From Colwellia sp. (GTDB lineage Bacteria > Pseudomonadota > Gammaproteobacteria > Enterobacterales > Alteromonadaceae), in the NCBI GenBank assembly GCA_002733765.1, contig NVWU01000011.1:1-64000 (forward strand): 64,000 nt of DNA, written 5' to 3'. Numbering within the stretch: position 1 is the first letter of the stretch; every line of letters starts with the position of its first letter. This document shows, one piece after another, positions 51,862 through 62,467 of the stretch. The notes below the pieces were generated by a model. It had not been told where the DNA came from and ran no database searches. It worked only from the letters and a program-made list of their open reading frames with translations. The translations under genes and the position numbers were made by a program.

Positions 51862-54001
51862 AGCGCAGCCCAGCATAAGCGTTTCGGCCTCGTAATGGCC
51901 CATAAATATAAATCACATCATAACTGCCATCTTCATGGAACATTAATGGGCTATCCATGTCATCAGCTTGGCTGTAATTAAACAAATTGGTGGCACCAAT
52001 ATAGACTTTTAATACTTTACTTAATTCTTTGATTATTTTTACATCAACCGTAACGTATGACTTTGCGCTAGTAGATTTTTTCGCTGTGCCGTCGTTGCGG
52101 TTATAGCCTTCATAGTTATAGTCGGTAAGATCTCTACTACCCACCCAAGTTGCCGAAGCGATAATATCCCAGCCGTTGTAATCCCAATCTGAACTTAAAG
52201 TAATACGCTCTTCAGCGGGCGCTATGGCAAATGATTCTTTGAACGTTTCATTGTAGCGATATTGTTCGATAATGGCAGACAAGGCTAATTCTTCGAATAA
52301 TTGGTAGTTGATAGCTAGATCAATAGCGGTAACTGAAGCGGTTTCATCTAGCTGGGTAAGTACCGGTGTGCCTGCTTCGTTATGCTCAAGTGAGGCTAGA
52401 TGATCAACTGCTGTGTGGGCAGCAGAGAAGGTTGAGCTGAGCTTTTCACCATCAAAGTTAAGTGAGTATGTAATACTATTGGAACGCTCAGGTCGGTCTA
52501 CTGCCACTATATAGCCTTTGCCAGCATCGAGAATACCGTGGTCGCTTTCAAAGAAAGATAGCGGTGCTCGATAGCCTTGACCAAAGGATAAGCGAGACGT
52601 TATTTGTTCGGTATGTATGTAGCGCATATCGACACGAGGTGAAAATAGTGTTTTGTCAATTTCTGTTCCTGGTTTAGAAACATCAACAAAATCGGCTTGG
52701 ATATTATCAATACGTAATGCTGCGGCTAATTCGAAATCTTCATGGGGTGTCCAAGTATCTTGAATATATAAGCCTTTGGTAACGTAATCAAAACTGTCTT
52801 CAACATAATTATCTAGCATCGATAAAGCACGTGAACTTGAACGCATTTCTTCATTACGTAAATCAGCACCAAACGTAATTAAATGACTATCATTGATATA
52901 GTAATTAGCGCGAATACTTGCGTAAAACATAGTGTCATCAGCGCGGTAGTCGACACCTTCGTAAAAGGAATCTTGTAAGTGATCTATGTAGGCTAAGCTG
53001 GAGGTAACATTAAAATCACTGTTAACTTCGTGTAACCAGTTGGCAGAAAATTCTTCTCGGGTAGTTTTTACCCATTCTGTGGTTTCCCAAGGTAAGCCTA
53101 TATAGCGGTTACGAACATCGTTATTAGTAAATAATTGTGCTGAATCTCCGTAGGCAACGCTCGATAAAGCATCGGCTATGCTATAAGCGGTATCACCTAA
53201 AACAGGGCCGCCAAATACTTCTGAATTACTTTGGTTGTATCGAATACGCAAGTTGTCGGTGTAACTAAAATCTTGAGAAAAATATATTGTTAAGGAGGAG
53301 TTGGTTAGTTGAGGGTTTTCACTCACGCCATTGCCATCACCATCAAATTGGTCTCGGTTATCATACTGTCCTACTAAAGTTAGGTGGCTATTATTGTCAT
53401 CGCTTATGCCAGTAGCCATAATTGAGGCTTTTCTATAGCCTAATTCACCCGCTGAAAAATCTATTTGTACTTGGTTTTCTGTGGCGTCTTTAGTGACCAT
53501 GTTTACTGTGCCACCAATTGCTTCTGGCGCTGTTAGTGAAGCACCAGCACCGCGAGCTATTTCAATTGAACCTATGCCTGTTGCGGCAACTGAATCCATG
53601 CCGTAGAAACCGGAGATCATGGTATGCATGGGAATGCCATCAATTAACACATTGGTATGCTCACCTTTCATACCGTTGATCATCACTCGTTTAGCACCGC
53701 ACATTGAGCATTCATTAGAAACCCGAATACCAATAGCATTTTTGATAACATCAGCTAAGCTAGCTGCTTGGATATTCTCTATAAATTCATCAGTCAACAA
53801 TTCAGTTTTTGCTATATTGTCTTTTAATGCACCTGAGCTGGTTAATCGATGGCGAACGCCATACACTTCTATTTTTTCTATTTTCTCTTCGTCTATATTT
53901 TTAGCGACAATATTGCTTTCTTGGGCATTTACAGAAAGCATTAAAAATGAGCAAAATAAGCTACTGTACAAAGTAGTTTTAAATTTAATGACACAGTTCA
54001 T
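51851..54001 (-). CDS. TonB-dependent receptor with CxxC in the plug, Fur-regulated
   Basis: 716 residues: signal peptide (about 1-27), TonB box region (KIEKIEVYGVRHR), plug domain (about 55-165; TNVLIDGIPM; IGSIEIARGAGASL) and a 22-strand-type barrel ending in YAGLRYEF. The plug carries NECSMCGAKRVMINGM, a CxxC not usual in siderophore receptors, seen in a subgroup of marine receptors. A near-perfect Fur box lies ~105 bp upstream, and FbpABC iron transport genes follow on the same strand beyond it. The ligand is probably an iron (or another metal) complex; specificity cannot be read from the sequence. Confidence 0.88.
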   Translation of the reverse strand: MNCVIKFKTTLYSSLFCSFLMLSVNAQESNIVAKNIDEEKIEKIEVYGVRHRLTSSGALKDNIAKTELLTDEFIENIQAASLADVIKNAIGIRVSNECSMCGAKRVMINGMKGEHTNVLIDGIPMHTMISGFYGMDSVAATGIGSIEIARGAGASLTAPEAIGGTVNMVTKDATENQVQIDFSAGELGYRKASIMATGISDDNNSHLTLVGQYDNRDQFDGDGNGVSENPQLTNSSLTIYFSQDFSYTDNLRIRYNQSNSEVFGGPVLGDTAYSIADALSSVAYGDSAQLFTNNDVRNRYIGLPWETTEWVKTTREEFSANWLHEVNSDFNVTSSLAYIDHLQDSFYEGVDYRADDTMFYASIRANYYINDSHLITFGADLRNEEMRSSSRALSMLDNYVEDSFDYVTKGLYIQDTWTPHEDFELAAALRIDNIQADFVDVSKPGTEIDKTLFSPRVDMRYIHTEQITSRLSFGQGYRAPLSFFESDHGILDAGKGYIVAVDRPERSNSITYSLNFDGEKLSSTFSAAHTAVDHLASLEHNEAGTPVLTQLDETASVTAIDLAINYQLFEELALSAIIEQYRYNETFKESFAIAPAEERITLSSDWDYNGWDIIASATWVGSRDLTDYNYEGYNRNDGTAKKSTSAKSYVTVDVKIIKELSKVLKVYIGATNLFNYSQADDMDSPLMFHEDGSYDVIYIYGPLRGRNAYAGLRYEF

Positions 54002-54105
54002 TACCGTAGTTAAACCTTATTTTTTGAAGAGGAATAAAAGCGTACAAATCCGTTCAAATTACATACTTAATGATGAATTATTGAGATTAGTGTGAATATA
54101 CAGGT

Positions 54106-54124
54106 GCGAATGATAATCATTGCT
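54106..54124. promoter_or_regulatory. Fur box upstream of the CxxC TonB receptor gene
   Basis: GCGAATGATAATCATTGCT contains a perfect AATGATAATCATT core, the best Fur site in the window. It lies ~105 bp before the receptor start. Confidence 0.85.
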
Positions 54125-54227
54125 ATTTGGTTGTGCAATGTTTATTTGAAACTTTCTTTTTTAAGGTCAAAAGGTTTTATACTAGAGGGTATTAAATTTG
54201 AGTTGTGAAAGGTTTATTAAGCCGAGC

Positions 54228-55295
54228 TTATTTATTAAAAACAATAAAATTATGTGTTTTAATTGTTAAAGCAACTTGTTGCCCTAATGAATATAGCTCG
54301 TTGCTATAGTAACTTAATTGCTTGAAGGCAAGTTCAGTATTAGGTGTTAAGCTAGAAAATAAGTAATGAAAACCCTGCTCGGTGATTGTTATGTGATCAA
54401 CTTGAACATTGGCGGTAGAGGTTGGACAAATTTCAATATAATGAGGCTTTAAGAGCAATTGTTGGATCTTGTCCTCTTTCGCGCTACTTACTTTTTTATT
54501 AAGGCATGATACTTCCCCTAAAGCTGTTTGATATGTTATTGATGACTGTACTTTAAGGGGGATCCAACTGCCTAACTGCAAAAAGTCTGCAACTTGCCAG
54601 TTTATTGGTTGCTGACATACACTAGCAGGGCTTCCTGTTTGTAAAATACTTCCTTGGTGCATTACTGAAATTCTATCAGCAAAGGTAAATACTTCATTTT
54701 TATTATGCGTAACAAAAATAGCGGTAATATTGAGAGACTTTAATAAATGTCGCATGGACAGCATTAATTCATTGCGTAGCCTTGCGTCAATATTTGAAAA
54801 GGGTTCATCAAGTAATAACAATTTAGGCTGTGGTGCTAGAGCTCTGGCAATAGCAACGCGTTGCTGTTGTCCGCCAGATAATTGGTGAGGAAAACGTTTT
54901 TCTAGGTTGGTTAATTCAAGTAATTTAACTAAGTTATTCAACCTTGATTGTTGTTCTTTTTTTGCTAATTTATCAATACCAAAACAAATATTTTGTTCAA
55001 CGGTTAGGTGCGGAAAAAGAGCATAGTCTTGAAATATCATTCCTATATTTCGGTGTTGTGGTGCGACATTATTTCCAGGGGTAATGGCGATGCTATTGCC
55101 AATTAAAATTTGCCCTTGCTCTTGCTCGATAAAACCGGCAATAGTATTTAACAGCGTTGTTTTACCGCAACCGCTTGGCCCAACTAAGCCAAGGATATCC
55201 CCTTTAGATAACGTTAACTGAACGTCAGATAAGATAGTTTTACCTTGTAAGCTAACACGAAGATCTTTGATATTGAGTATGTCGGTCACGTTCAT
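54228..55295 (-). CDS. fbpC: Iron(III) ABC transporter ATP-binding protein
   Basis: 355 residues with Walker A (GLVGPSGCGKTTLL), Q-loop, signature (HQLSGGQQQRVAIARAL), Walker B (LLLLDEPFSNID) and H-loop (IFVTHNKNE). A C-terminal TOBE-type extension (about 245-355) is typical of FbpC/PotA-class ATPases. It is the last gene of the fbpA-fbpB-fbpC operon, 12 bases after the permease gene, and energises ferric iron import. Confidence 0.93.
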   Translation of the reverse strand: MNVTDILNIKDLRVSLQGKTILSDVQLTLSKGDILGLVGPSGCGKTTLLNTIAGFIEQEQGQILIGNSIAITPGNNVAPQHRNIGMIFQDYALFPHLTVEQNICFGIDKLAKKEQQSRLNNLVKLLELTNLEKRFPHQLSGGQQQRVAIARALAPQPKLLLLDEPFSNIDARLRNELMLSMRHLLKSLNITAIFVTHNKNEVFTFADRISVMHQGSILQTGSPASVCQQPINWQVADFLQLGSWIPLKVQSSITYQTALGEVSCLNKKVSSAKEDKIQQLLLKPHYIEICPTSTANVQVDHITITEQGFHYLFSSLTPNTELAFKQLSYYSNELYSLGQQVALTIKTHNFIVFNK

Positions 55296-55307
55296 TCCTA
55301 ACTTATT

Positions 55308-56942
55308 TTACTGACTAGTATTATCCTTATTTCTGTTTAGCCAAATGATGGGCAACAAGCCGAGCAGCACAATAAAAATGGCTCCTAAAGCTCCTTGTTC
55401 TAACATTTCATCAGAAATAAGTTGGTATATTTTTGTGCTCAGGGTTTCAAAATTAAAAGGTCTTAATAATAATACCGCAGGCAATTCTTTCATTGCTTCA
55501 ACAAATACTAACAGCCACGCCACCCAAATAGAGGGTTTTAATAACGGTAAATGAACTTTTGTCAGCATTGTAGATAAGTTTACACCTAAACTTGCGGGGG
55601 CAAAATCGATAGAGCGAGGAATTTGTTTAATACCACTATCAATGGTGCCATTGGCAATGGCAGCAAAGCGCACTGTATAAGCAAATATAATGGCAAAAAT
55701 TGAACCTGAAAGAATTAACCCAGGGGGCGAATAATTAAAAAATTTTGCAATGTCATTTATCATGTAGTCAATAGGGGCAAAGGTTGACATCATGGCCATA
55801 GCTAATACTGTGCCGGGGATTGCATAGCCAAAACCTGATATTTGCATGGGTAAATAGCGCCATTTATCAGTACTTAAACGCTTAAATAAAGTAAAAAGCA
55901 ATGCAAATACCACCGATAAACTGGCCGCCCAAAAAGCCACGTTAATACTGTTCGTTGCTGATGGGATTAATGCAAAAAACTGTTCGATAGTGCTATATTC
56001 CCACGCCATTAATAATAATAATATAAAGGGTAAAATAAAACCTGTAATAGCTAAGAGCCAGCAAAAACCACTGGCAAATATTTGGGCGGTATTTGAAAGT
56101 ATAATAATTTGGTGTATTTTATTAATGCGATTTGATTGGTGAGCTTGTCCTGCTCGGGCACGCTGTTCTGCGACGATGGTAAATAAAATGAATAGCATTA
56201 ATATACTGGCGAGTGCATTGGCGGTAGCTAAGTCACTGTAGCCTAGCCAAGTATCATAAATGGCTGTTGTTAAGGTGTTTACGGCAAAATATTGTACGGT
56301 AGCGAAATCAGCAAGGGTTTCCATTAGTACGAGGCTTGCTGCAACAGCAATTGCAGGGCGCGCTAAAGGCAGGGCCACTTTGAAAAAACTCTGTTTGGCG
56401 GATAAACCTAATAATCGACTTGCTTTTAATAAGTTTTGATCTTGAAGCTCAAATGCCGTTCTTGCTAACATATAAACATAAGGAAAGAGCACTAAAGCAA
56501 TAATAATGCTTGCTCCACCTAAGGTTCTAATATCAAAAAACCAATAGTCATTAAAGTTTTGCCAGTTAAACCATAACCTTAACGTACGCTGCACCGGACC
56601 CGCATAATCAAACAAATCGGTATAAAGGTAAGCGACTAAATAGGCGGGCATTGCTAGTGGTAACATTAATAGCCAGCGTAAAATAGCTTTACCTGCAACA
56701 TTACTATGCACGATTAATGCGGCAGAAATAACACCAAAACACACTGATAATAGTACGACAAAAGTGCCTAATAATAAGGTGTTACTTATATAGTCGGGTA
56801 ATACTGTTTGCCATAGATGGGAAAATAAGTCTGTAGAAGCACTAATACCTTCACTTATTAATACCAATAAAGGCAGCATTAGTGTTAATGCAACTAGGTA
56901 ACTAGTGCTTCGCCAACGTCTATTCTGGGGTTTGGTGATCAC
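55308..56942 (-). CDS. fbpB: Iron(III) ABC transporter permease (fused, two-domain)
   Basis: 544 residues with about 12 membrane helices in two BPD_transp_1 halves, as in FbpB/SfuB. Each half has an EAA-type loop (e.g. KASRLLGLSAKQSFFKVALP and DFAPASLGVNLSTMLTKVHL) where the ATPase docks. It lies 40 bp after fbpA on the same strand and moves ferric iron across the inner membrane. Confidence 0.93.
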   Translation of the reverse strand: MITKPQNRRWRSTSYLVALTLMLPLLVLISEGISASTDLFSHLWQTVLPDYISNTLLLGTFVVLLSVCFGVISAALIVHSNVAGKAILRWLLMLPLAMPAYLVAYLYTDLFDYAGPVQRTLRLWFNWQNFNDYWFFDIRTLGGASIIIALVLFPYVYMLARTAFELQDQNLLKASRLLGLSAKQSFFKVALPLARPAIAVAASLVLMETLADFATVQYFAVNTLTTAIYDTWLGYSDLATANALASILMLFILFTIVAEQRARAGQAHQSNRINKIHQIIILSNTAQIFASGFCWLLAITGFILPFILLLLMAWEYSTIEQFFALIPSATNSINVAFWAASLSVVFALLFTLFKRLSTDKWRYLPMQISGFGYAIPGTVLAMAMMSTFAPIDYMINDIAKFFNYSPPGLILSGSIFAIIFAYTVRFAAIANGTIDSGIKQIPRSIDFAPASLGVNLSTMLTKVHLPLLKPSIWVAWLLVFVEAMKELPAVLLLRPFNFETLSTKIYQLISDEMLEQGALGAIFIVLLGLLPIIWLNRNKDNTSQ

Positions 56943-56982
56943 AAAATAATATCTAAAAAATTACATAAAGATTATAGGAAGG

Positions 56983-58014
56983 TTATAGATCAAAGCGTGC
57001 TCTATCAATTAATTTTAACGCTAATTGTCTATTTTTTGCAATAATTTCTAAAGAAAGCTTATCGGCTTTAAATTTTCCCCAAGATGCAACTAAGGCAGAT
57101 GGGGCAACGTCTGTGCGAACAGGATATTCCATATTGGTATGGGCATAAAGTTGTTGAGCAGGTTTAGACGCTAAAAAGTCCATTAACATTTTTGCATTTT
57201 TAATGTTAGGTGAATACTTTGCTAACCCCATGCCTGAAATATTGACATGTGCACCGCGATTTGATTGATTTGGAAAGTTAATATTTACCGCGTCAGCCCA
57301 AACCTTTTGTTTTTTATCCACTAGCATTTTACCGAAGTAGTAACTGTTACCTAACGATATATCACAAAGGTTTTGGTGAATTGCTTGTACTTGTCCTCTA
57401 TCATTTCCTTGAGGTTTACGTGCTAAATTGGCCTTGAATTTTTCTAACCATACCAATGTTTCTGCTTCACCATGTTCTGCTATCATCGATGAGACTAACG
57501 CAACATTGTAAGCATGCTTACCGCTACGAGTACAGATTCGGCCTTTATATTTTTCATCAGCAAGATCTTCATAATTAATATTCACTGCGCCTAAGCGCTT
57601 AGCGGAATAAATATTGCGCACACGCGTGGTTAATGCAAACCAAGTATTGTCGGTTGAACGGTATTGGCTTGGTATAACACTGGTTAAAATAGCTGAATTA
57701 TTCACTTGTAATAGATTGCGCTCTTGCAGTTCTATTAAGCGGCTTATGTCAGTTGTTAGTAAAATATCTGCGGGGCTATATTCACCTTCTCTTGCTAATC
57801 GTTCAGACATCCCCTTTTTAGCAAAAACAACATTTACTTTGATACCTGTGCTTTCAGTAAATTTATCAAAAAGAGGTTTTACTAAAAAAGGTTGACGATA
57901 AGAATAAACATTAACCTCTTCTGTAGCGTTAGCGAGTAGGCTAGTAAAAGCAGTAATAAATAAAGCTATGGTAGTGAAAAGAAGGGTAACTATTTTATTT
58001 GTGCTTGGTGACAT
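56983..58014 (-). CDS. fbpA: Iron(III) ABC transporter substrate-binding protein
   Basis: 343 residues with a signal peptide (about 1-30). The FbpA fold is marked by VNVYSYRQPFLVKPLFDKF, LAREGEYSPADILLTTD and the iron-ligand tyrosines in LGNSYYFGKM. First gene of a complete fbpABC operon with a Fur box ~80 bp upstream. The paralogue at 20729-21754 has the same length and order of motifs. Confidence 0.94.
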   Translation of the reverse strand: MSPSTNKIVTLLFTTIALFITAFTSLLANATEEVNVYSYRQPFLVKPLFDKFTESTGIKVNVVFAKKGMSERLAREGEYSPADILLTTDISRLIELQERNLLQVNNSAILTSVIPSQYRSTDNTWFALTTRVRNIYSAKRLGAVNINYEDLADEKYKGRICTRSGKHAYNVALVSSMIAEHGEAETLVWLEKFKANLARKPQGNDRGQVQAIHQNLCDISLGNSYYFGKMLVDKKQKVWADAVNINFPNQSNRGAHVNISGMGLAKYSPNIKNAKMLMDFLASKPAQQLYAHTNMEYPVRTDVAPSALVASWGKFKADKLSLEIIAKNRQLALKLIDRARFDL

Positions 58015-58093
58015 AAAACCTGCTTTTAGCCTTTAATAAGGCTCATGAAGAATACTGGCACAGAGCGTAATGAAAAGCACTACCACTGTCAAG

Positions 58094-58113
58094 CTTAATG
58101 AGAATCATTCTTG
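58094..58113. promoter_or_regulatory. Fur box upstream of fbpABC
   Basis: AATGAGAATCATTCTTG matches the Fur consensus well (AATGAnAATCATT core). It lies 80 bp before the fbpA start, between it and pepD. Confidence 0.7.
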
Positions 58114-58127
58114 TTGATAAAGGGTGT

Positions 58128-58154
58128 ATTACTGGTCTGTTAATAACCAGTAAT
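58128..58154. other. Hairpin between pepD and fbpA
   Basis: A perfect 9-bp stem ATTACTGGT/ACCAGTAAT with a 9-base loop, followed on the plus strand by CATTTTTTTAT. Its U-tract is on the plus strand, where no gene is read; on the minus strand it is 8 bases past the pepD stop but lacks a U-tract, so terminator function is uncertain. Confidence 0.45.
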
Positions 58155-58161
58155 CATTTTT

Positions 58162-59637
58162 TTATAGACTATTTTTTGGGGCTTTAGCTAATACAGCAAC
58201 GAGTAATTGCCAATATTGCGCAACCGTGGCTATTTCAATTTTCTCATCCGGTGAATGAGGAAACTTAATGGTTGGCCCAATCGAAACCATGTCCCAGTGT
58301 GGGTAAGCCGTTTTGAATAAACCACACTCTAAACCTGCGTGAATCACCATTACGGCAGGTATTTTACCAAATAATTCTTGATAGGTATCACGTACCGTTT
58401 TCATAATAGCTGAGTCAGTATTAGGCTGCCAACCGGGGTATGCGCCACTAAATTTTATCTCAGCGCCAGCTAATTCAAACACAGACTGTACGGTACGCTG
58501 TGTTTCTAAACGGCCATCATCATGCAAGCTACGAATAAGTATTAAGGCATTAAATTTTTTACCGCGGGTGTGAATTACGCCAAGGTTTAATGAGCTTTCT
58601 ACTATGCCTTCAATATCATCACTCATACGAATAACACCATTAGGGCATGCGTTGAGGGCACGTAAAATATTAATTTGTGTTATTTTATTCCAGCATTTTT
58701 CAAAATCTTCAGGTGAAATTAATAGCATATCAATATCAATTTCAATGGCGCTTAAATTAGCTTTGATAGTTAATATGTATAACGCTAAGGCTGTTTTTAA
58801 TGGCTCTACTTGGTCTTTAGCCACGACAAAGCTAGCATTTGCTTCACGGGGAATTGCGTTACGCAAGCTACCACCGTTAAGTTCGGTTAAACGAATATCA
58901 AATTGATTACTGGCATCAAGTAAAAAGCGTATTAATACCTTGTTGGCATTGGCGCGACCGGTGTGAATATCAACACCTGAGTGGCCACCTTTTAATCCAG
59001 AGAGTGATAAGTTAAAGGCTTGATAATTATTGGGCACGTCTTCAAATTCTAGTGCGAAAGTGGCTGAGCCATCAATGCCGCCAGCACAGCCCATATAAAC
59101 TTCACCTTCTTGTTCTGAGTCGGTATTAATTAAAATATTACCGTCAAGCCATCCCGCTTCTAAGCCAAATGCACCGCTCATGCCCGCTTCTTCGTCAATG
59201 GTGACTAACACCTCTAAAGGGCCGTGTGGAATATCATTACTCGCTAATACCGCTAATGCAGAGGCTAAACCAACACCGTTGTCTGCACCTAAGGTTGTGC
59301 CATCAGCAGTCACCCAGTCACCATCGTTTTCGCTGATAATATAAGGGCGAATAGGATCGGTTTGAAAATTATGTTCAGTATTATTATTTTTTTGCGGAAC
59401 CATATCCATATGGGCTTGTAAAATAATACCTTGGCGATCTTCCATGCCAGGAGTGGCTGGCTTTTTAATAAATAAATTACCAATAGCATCTTCTTTGATA
59501 GTTAAACCAAGCTCATTGGCCCACGACTGGATCCAAAGAGAAATTTTTTGCTCATGCTTAGATGGATGAGGGATACTGCAAATTTTTTCAAATAATTGCC
59601 ACAAGCTAGCCGGTTTAAGTTGTGATAATGTGCTCAT
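58162..59637 (-). CDS. pepD: Aminoacyl-histidine dipeptidase (M20 family)
   Basis: 491 residues, the usual PepD length. M20 metal-site motifs are visible: IILQAHMDMVPQ (His/Asp), TTLGADNGVGLA (Asp), VTIDEEAGMSGAFGLEAGW (catalytic Glu-Glu), TDSEQEGEVYMGCAGGID, and SIGPTIKFPHSPDEKIEI near the end. It hydrolyses Xaa-His and other dipeptides in the cytoplasm. Transcribed alone. Confidence 0.94.
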   Translation of the reverse strand: MSTLSQLKPASLWQLFEKICSIPHPSKHEQKISLWIQSWANELGLTIKEDAIGNLFIKKPATPGMEDRQGIILQAHMDMVPQKNNNTEHNFQTDPIRPYIISENDGDWVTADGTTLGADNGVGLASALAVLASNDIPHGPLEVLVTIDEEAGMSGAFGLEAGWLDGNILINTDSEQEGEVYMGCAGGIDGSATFALEFEDVPNNYQAFNLSLSGLKGGHSGVDIHTGRANANKVLIRFLLDASNQFDIRLTELNGGSLRNAIPREANASFVVAKDQVEPLKTALALYILTIKANLSAIEIDIDMLLISPEDFEKCWNKITQINILRALNACPNGVIRMSDDIEGIVESSLNLGVIHTRGKKFNALILIRSLHDDGRLETQRTVQSVFELAGAEIKFSGAYPGWQPNTDSAIMKTVRDTYQELFGKIPAVMVIHAGLECGLFKTAYPHWDMVSIGPTIKFPHSPDEKIEIATVAQYWQLLVAVLAKAPKNSL

Positions 59638-59765
59638 AAGAGACTCTCTTGATTATAAGTTAGACTTAAGTACAGCAAGATGACGTGTAAATTATCACGA
59701 TAAATGCGGCATAAACCCATTGATGAAGCATTTGATCAAAATGCATCTTAATTGGTAATGGCTTA

Positions 59766-60374
59766 TTATTTACTGGCCATTAAAAATTGCCATTGTTCGT
59801 TAAAGTCACTGCTTGGTTTTTTATCAAAACCAGAACGAACATATTGACAAATTTTTCCTTCAGCAAATGAAACTAAAATGTTAGCAAGTGCTTGTTCGCT
59901 GATACTAAAGGTTTTACCTTCACGTAATTTTCGTTCACGTAATATTTGTTTGAATTGAGACTCTAGTTTCTCAAAAAATTGATGGACTCTGACACGTAAG
60001 CGTTCATTTTCGCCCATTAACGCATCACCTGATAAAATACGACACATACCAGGATTACGCTCAGCAAAAATTAACAATACATGTAAAATATGATGGCAGC
60101 GCACTAGGGCTTCTTTGTGGTCGGTTAAAATTAAATTAAGGCGAGAGAAAATTGACTCTTCAATAAAATCAATTAAGCCTTCAAACATACGCGCTTTCGA
60201 TGGGAAGTGACGATACAATGCGGCTTCTGATACACCCACTTTCGCCGCTAGCTTTGCCGTAGTAATCCGTTGGCCTGGGCTTGATTCCAACATTAGTGCT
60301 AAGCACTCTAAAATTTGTTGTTTGCGATTGATTTTTTGCGCAGGTTTTTGTGTGATTTTCGGGCTAACGGCCAT
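59766..60374 (-). CDS. slmA: Nucleoid occlusion factor SlmA (TetR family)
   Basis: 202 residues. An N-terminal TetR helix-turn-helix (about 20-65; [20 protein letters not shown]) is followed by an all-helical domain that binds FtsZ. The sequence resembles SlmA closely ([32 protein letters not shown]-like block), and its position next to coaBC is the conserved slmA context in gammaproteobacteria. It binds chromosomal sites and blocks Z-ring assembly over the nucleoid. Confidence 0.94.
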   Translation of the reverse strand: MAVSPKITQKPAQKINRKQQILECLALMLESSPGQRITTAKLAAKVGVSEAALYRHFPSKARMFEGLIDFIEESIFSRLNLILTDHKEALVRCHHILHVLLIFAERNPGMCRILSGDALMGENERLRVRVHQFFEKLESQFKQILRERKLREGKTFSISEQALANILVSFAEGKICQYVRSGFDKKPSSDFNEQWQFLMASK

Positions 60375-60428
60375 AGTAAAATGTTCTCTATTTGATAATT
60401 TTTATTGTTTAGCTCAGTTCAATATGGT

Positions 60429-61634
60429 TTAGCTTTGCTTCGCTAAATAATGTTGGTTAATTAGTGAGACTAATTTTTGAGCGATAATCTGCTTATTGGC
60501 TAACGCGATTTCAGTTTTATCAATAGCACTAAATAATGTTAACGCGTTATTATCACTGTTAAAACCTTGTCCTGATTTTGCCACATCATTTGCGGCAATT
60601 AAATCAAGATTTTTACGCATTAATTTACCTCGCGCATAATGTTCCACATTTTCTGTTTCTGCAGCAAAACCAATAATAAAAGGTTTATCAGCTAAACTGG
60701 CAACATCGGCAACAATATCATGATTTTTGACTAACTCAAGTTGCATGACATCATTTGTTTTTTTGATTTTTTGCTCGGCAATATTTGCAACTCGGTAATC
60801 AGCTACTGCGGCACAAGCAACGAAAGTAGTACACTTTTTGGCATAGATAAGTGCTTGATGGTGCATTTCTTTAGCGCTAATAACTGATATTAATTTGCTA
60901 CCAATGGGCGCACTAATCGCTACTGGGCCTGAAATTAACGTAACGTCAGCACCCGCTCGCAAGGCAGCATGAGCAATAGCATAACCCATTTTACCTGAGC
61001 TATGATTTGAGATATAGCGCACCGGGTCAATTGCCTCACGGGTTGGGCCAGCGGTAATCACCCAGTGCTGGCCTTGTAAATATTTATCCGCAAAAAAATC
61101 ACTACTTAAATTGACTAACTCACTGACTTCTAACATGCGGCCTAAACCAATATCACCACACGCTTGTTCGCCACTGCCTGGTCCCCAAAGGTGGTAACCA
61201 CGTTCATTCAATGTAGCAACATTGGCTTGTGTCGCTATAGCATGCCACATTTGTTGGTTCATGGCGGGCGCAAGGGCAATAGGGGCATCTGTTGCTAAAC
61301 ACAATGTGGTTAGTAAATCGTTTGCCAACCCTGCGGTAATGCGGGCAATGATATCTGCGGTTGCCGGGGCAATAATAATTAAATCAGCCCACTTTGCTAG
61401 CTCAATATGCCCCATAGCAAGTTCAGCCTGAGTATCAAGTAAGCTATCCGCAACGCCGTTGCCTGACACTGCTTGTAAGGTTAATGGCGTGATGAACGCT
61501 TTAGCACCTTCGGTCATGACTACACGTACATCTGCGCCTTGATCTTTTAATCGGCGTACTAATTCTGGAATTTTGTAAGCGGCTATACCACCACTGATAC
61601 CAAGAACAATTTTTTTGTCCTGAAGAATTTGCAT
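60429..61634 (-). CDS. coaBC: Bifunctional phosphopantothenoylcysteine decarboxylase/phosphopantothenate-cysteine ligase
   Basis: 401 residues. The N-terminal flavoprotein CoaC domain (about 1-185) begins [20 protein letters not shown] and has the PAMNQQMW motif; the C-terminal CoaB ligase domain has [20 protein letters not shown] and the KxxKK-type KIKKTNDV. It makes 4'-phosphopantetheine from phosphopantothenate in coenzyme A synthesis. Divergent from radC with a ~110-bp gap, the standard arrangement. Confidence 0.95.
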   Translation of the reverse strand: MQILQDKKIVLGISGGIAAYKIPELVRRLKDQGADVRVVMTEGAKAFITPLTLQAVSGNGVADSLLDTQAELAMGHIELAKWADLIIIAPATADIIARITAGLANDLLTTLCLATDAPIALAPAMNQQMWHAIATQANVATLNERGYHLWGPGSGEQACGDIGLGRMLEVSELVNLSSDFFADKYLQGQHWVITAGPTREAIDPVRYISNHSSGKMGYAIAHAALRAGADVTLISGPVAISAPIGSKLISVISAKEMHHQALIYAKKCTTFVACAAVADYRVANIAEQKIKKTNDVMQLELVKNHDIVADVASLADKPFIIGFAAETENVEHYARGKLMRKNLDLIAANDVAKSGQGFNSDNNALTLFSAIDKTEIALANKQIIAQKLVSLINQHYLAKQS

Positions 61635-61743
61635 AATCTGCTAATCTTAAACTTATAAATAATGTCAATAAGATAGCATTTATTTGTTCTATTTGAAAAA
61701 AGAGTTAAAAATAATTACCCACAAAAACAGCAAGGAAGCCACT

Positions 61744-62466
61744 ATGTGTAAACCTGACATATTGATAAGCAATGAATTTAAAAATCAAACCTTGAAAAGC
61801 TGGCCAAGTGCGGAACGCCCGCGCGAGAGGTTACTCAAATTAGGCGCTGTAAGCTTAAGTGATGCTGAATTACTGGCCATTTTTTTAAGAACAGGTGTCA
61901 AAGGTTGTAATGTCGTTGATTTATCAAGACGTTTACTATTGAGCTTTGGTAGCTTAGCCAATGTTTTTCGTGCTAATCAAGATGAGTTTTGTCAACAGCA
62001 TGGTTTAGGTAGTGCTAAATATGTTCAACTTCAAGCCTGTTTAGAAATGTCAAAACGCTATTTGGCTGAACAATTAGCTCAACAAGGTAGTGCCTTAACT
62101 TCATCACAAGCCACACGAGATTATTTGATTAGCGAACTACGCCATGAAACAAGAGAGGTATTTGCCGTACTCTTTTTAGATAATCAACATCATGTGCTTA
62201 AATTTGAACGATTATTTTTTGGTACGATCAATGCTGCAGCGGTTTATCCCCGAGTCGTCGTGGAACAGGCATTAAAACATCATGCCGCCGCTGTTATTTT
62301 GGCTCATAATCATCCGTCGGGGATAGCACAAGCAAGTATTGCCGATAAGCAAATAACACATAAACTAGAGCAAGCATTACAATTGATTGATATTCGTGTG
62401 TTAGATCACATAATAGTTGCAGGGTCTCAGTGTTATTCTTTTGCAGAACGTGGTGAGCTTTTATGA
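61744..62466 (+). CDS. radC: RadC-like JAMM-domain protein
   Basis: About 240 residues. An N-terminal helix-hairpin-helix region ([20 protein letters not shown]) precedes the JAMM metalloprotease-like domain with [20 protein letters not shown] (HxH...D). The start at 61744 is chosen because AAGGAAG lies just ahead of it; an ATG at 61684 would add 20 poorly fitting residues. Despite its name the family's role in DNA repair is unproven. The 3' end runs into a MITE-like repeat. Confidence 0.93.
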   Translation: MCKPDILISNEFKNQTLKSWPSAERPRERLLKLGAVSLSDAELLAIFLRTGVKGCNVVDLSRRLLLSFGSLANVFRANQDEFCQQHGLGSAKYVQLQACLEMSKRYLAEQLAQQGSALTSSQATRDYLISELRHETREVFAVLFLDNQHHVLKFERLFFGTINAAAVYPRVVVEQALKHHAAAVILAHNHPSGIAQASIADKQITHKLEQALQLIDIRVLDHIIVAGSQCYSFAERGELL

Positions 62467-62467
62467 T

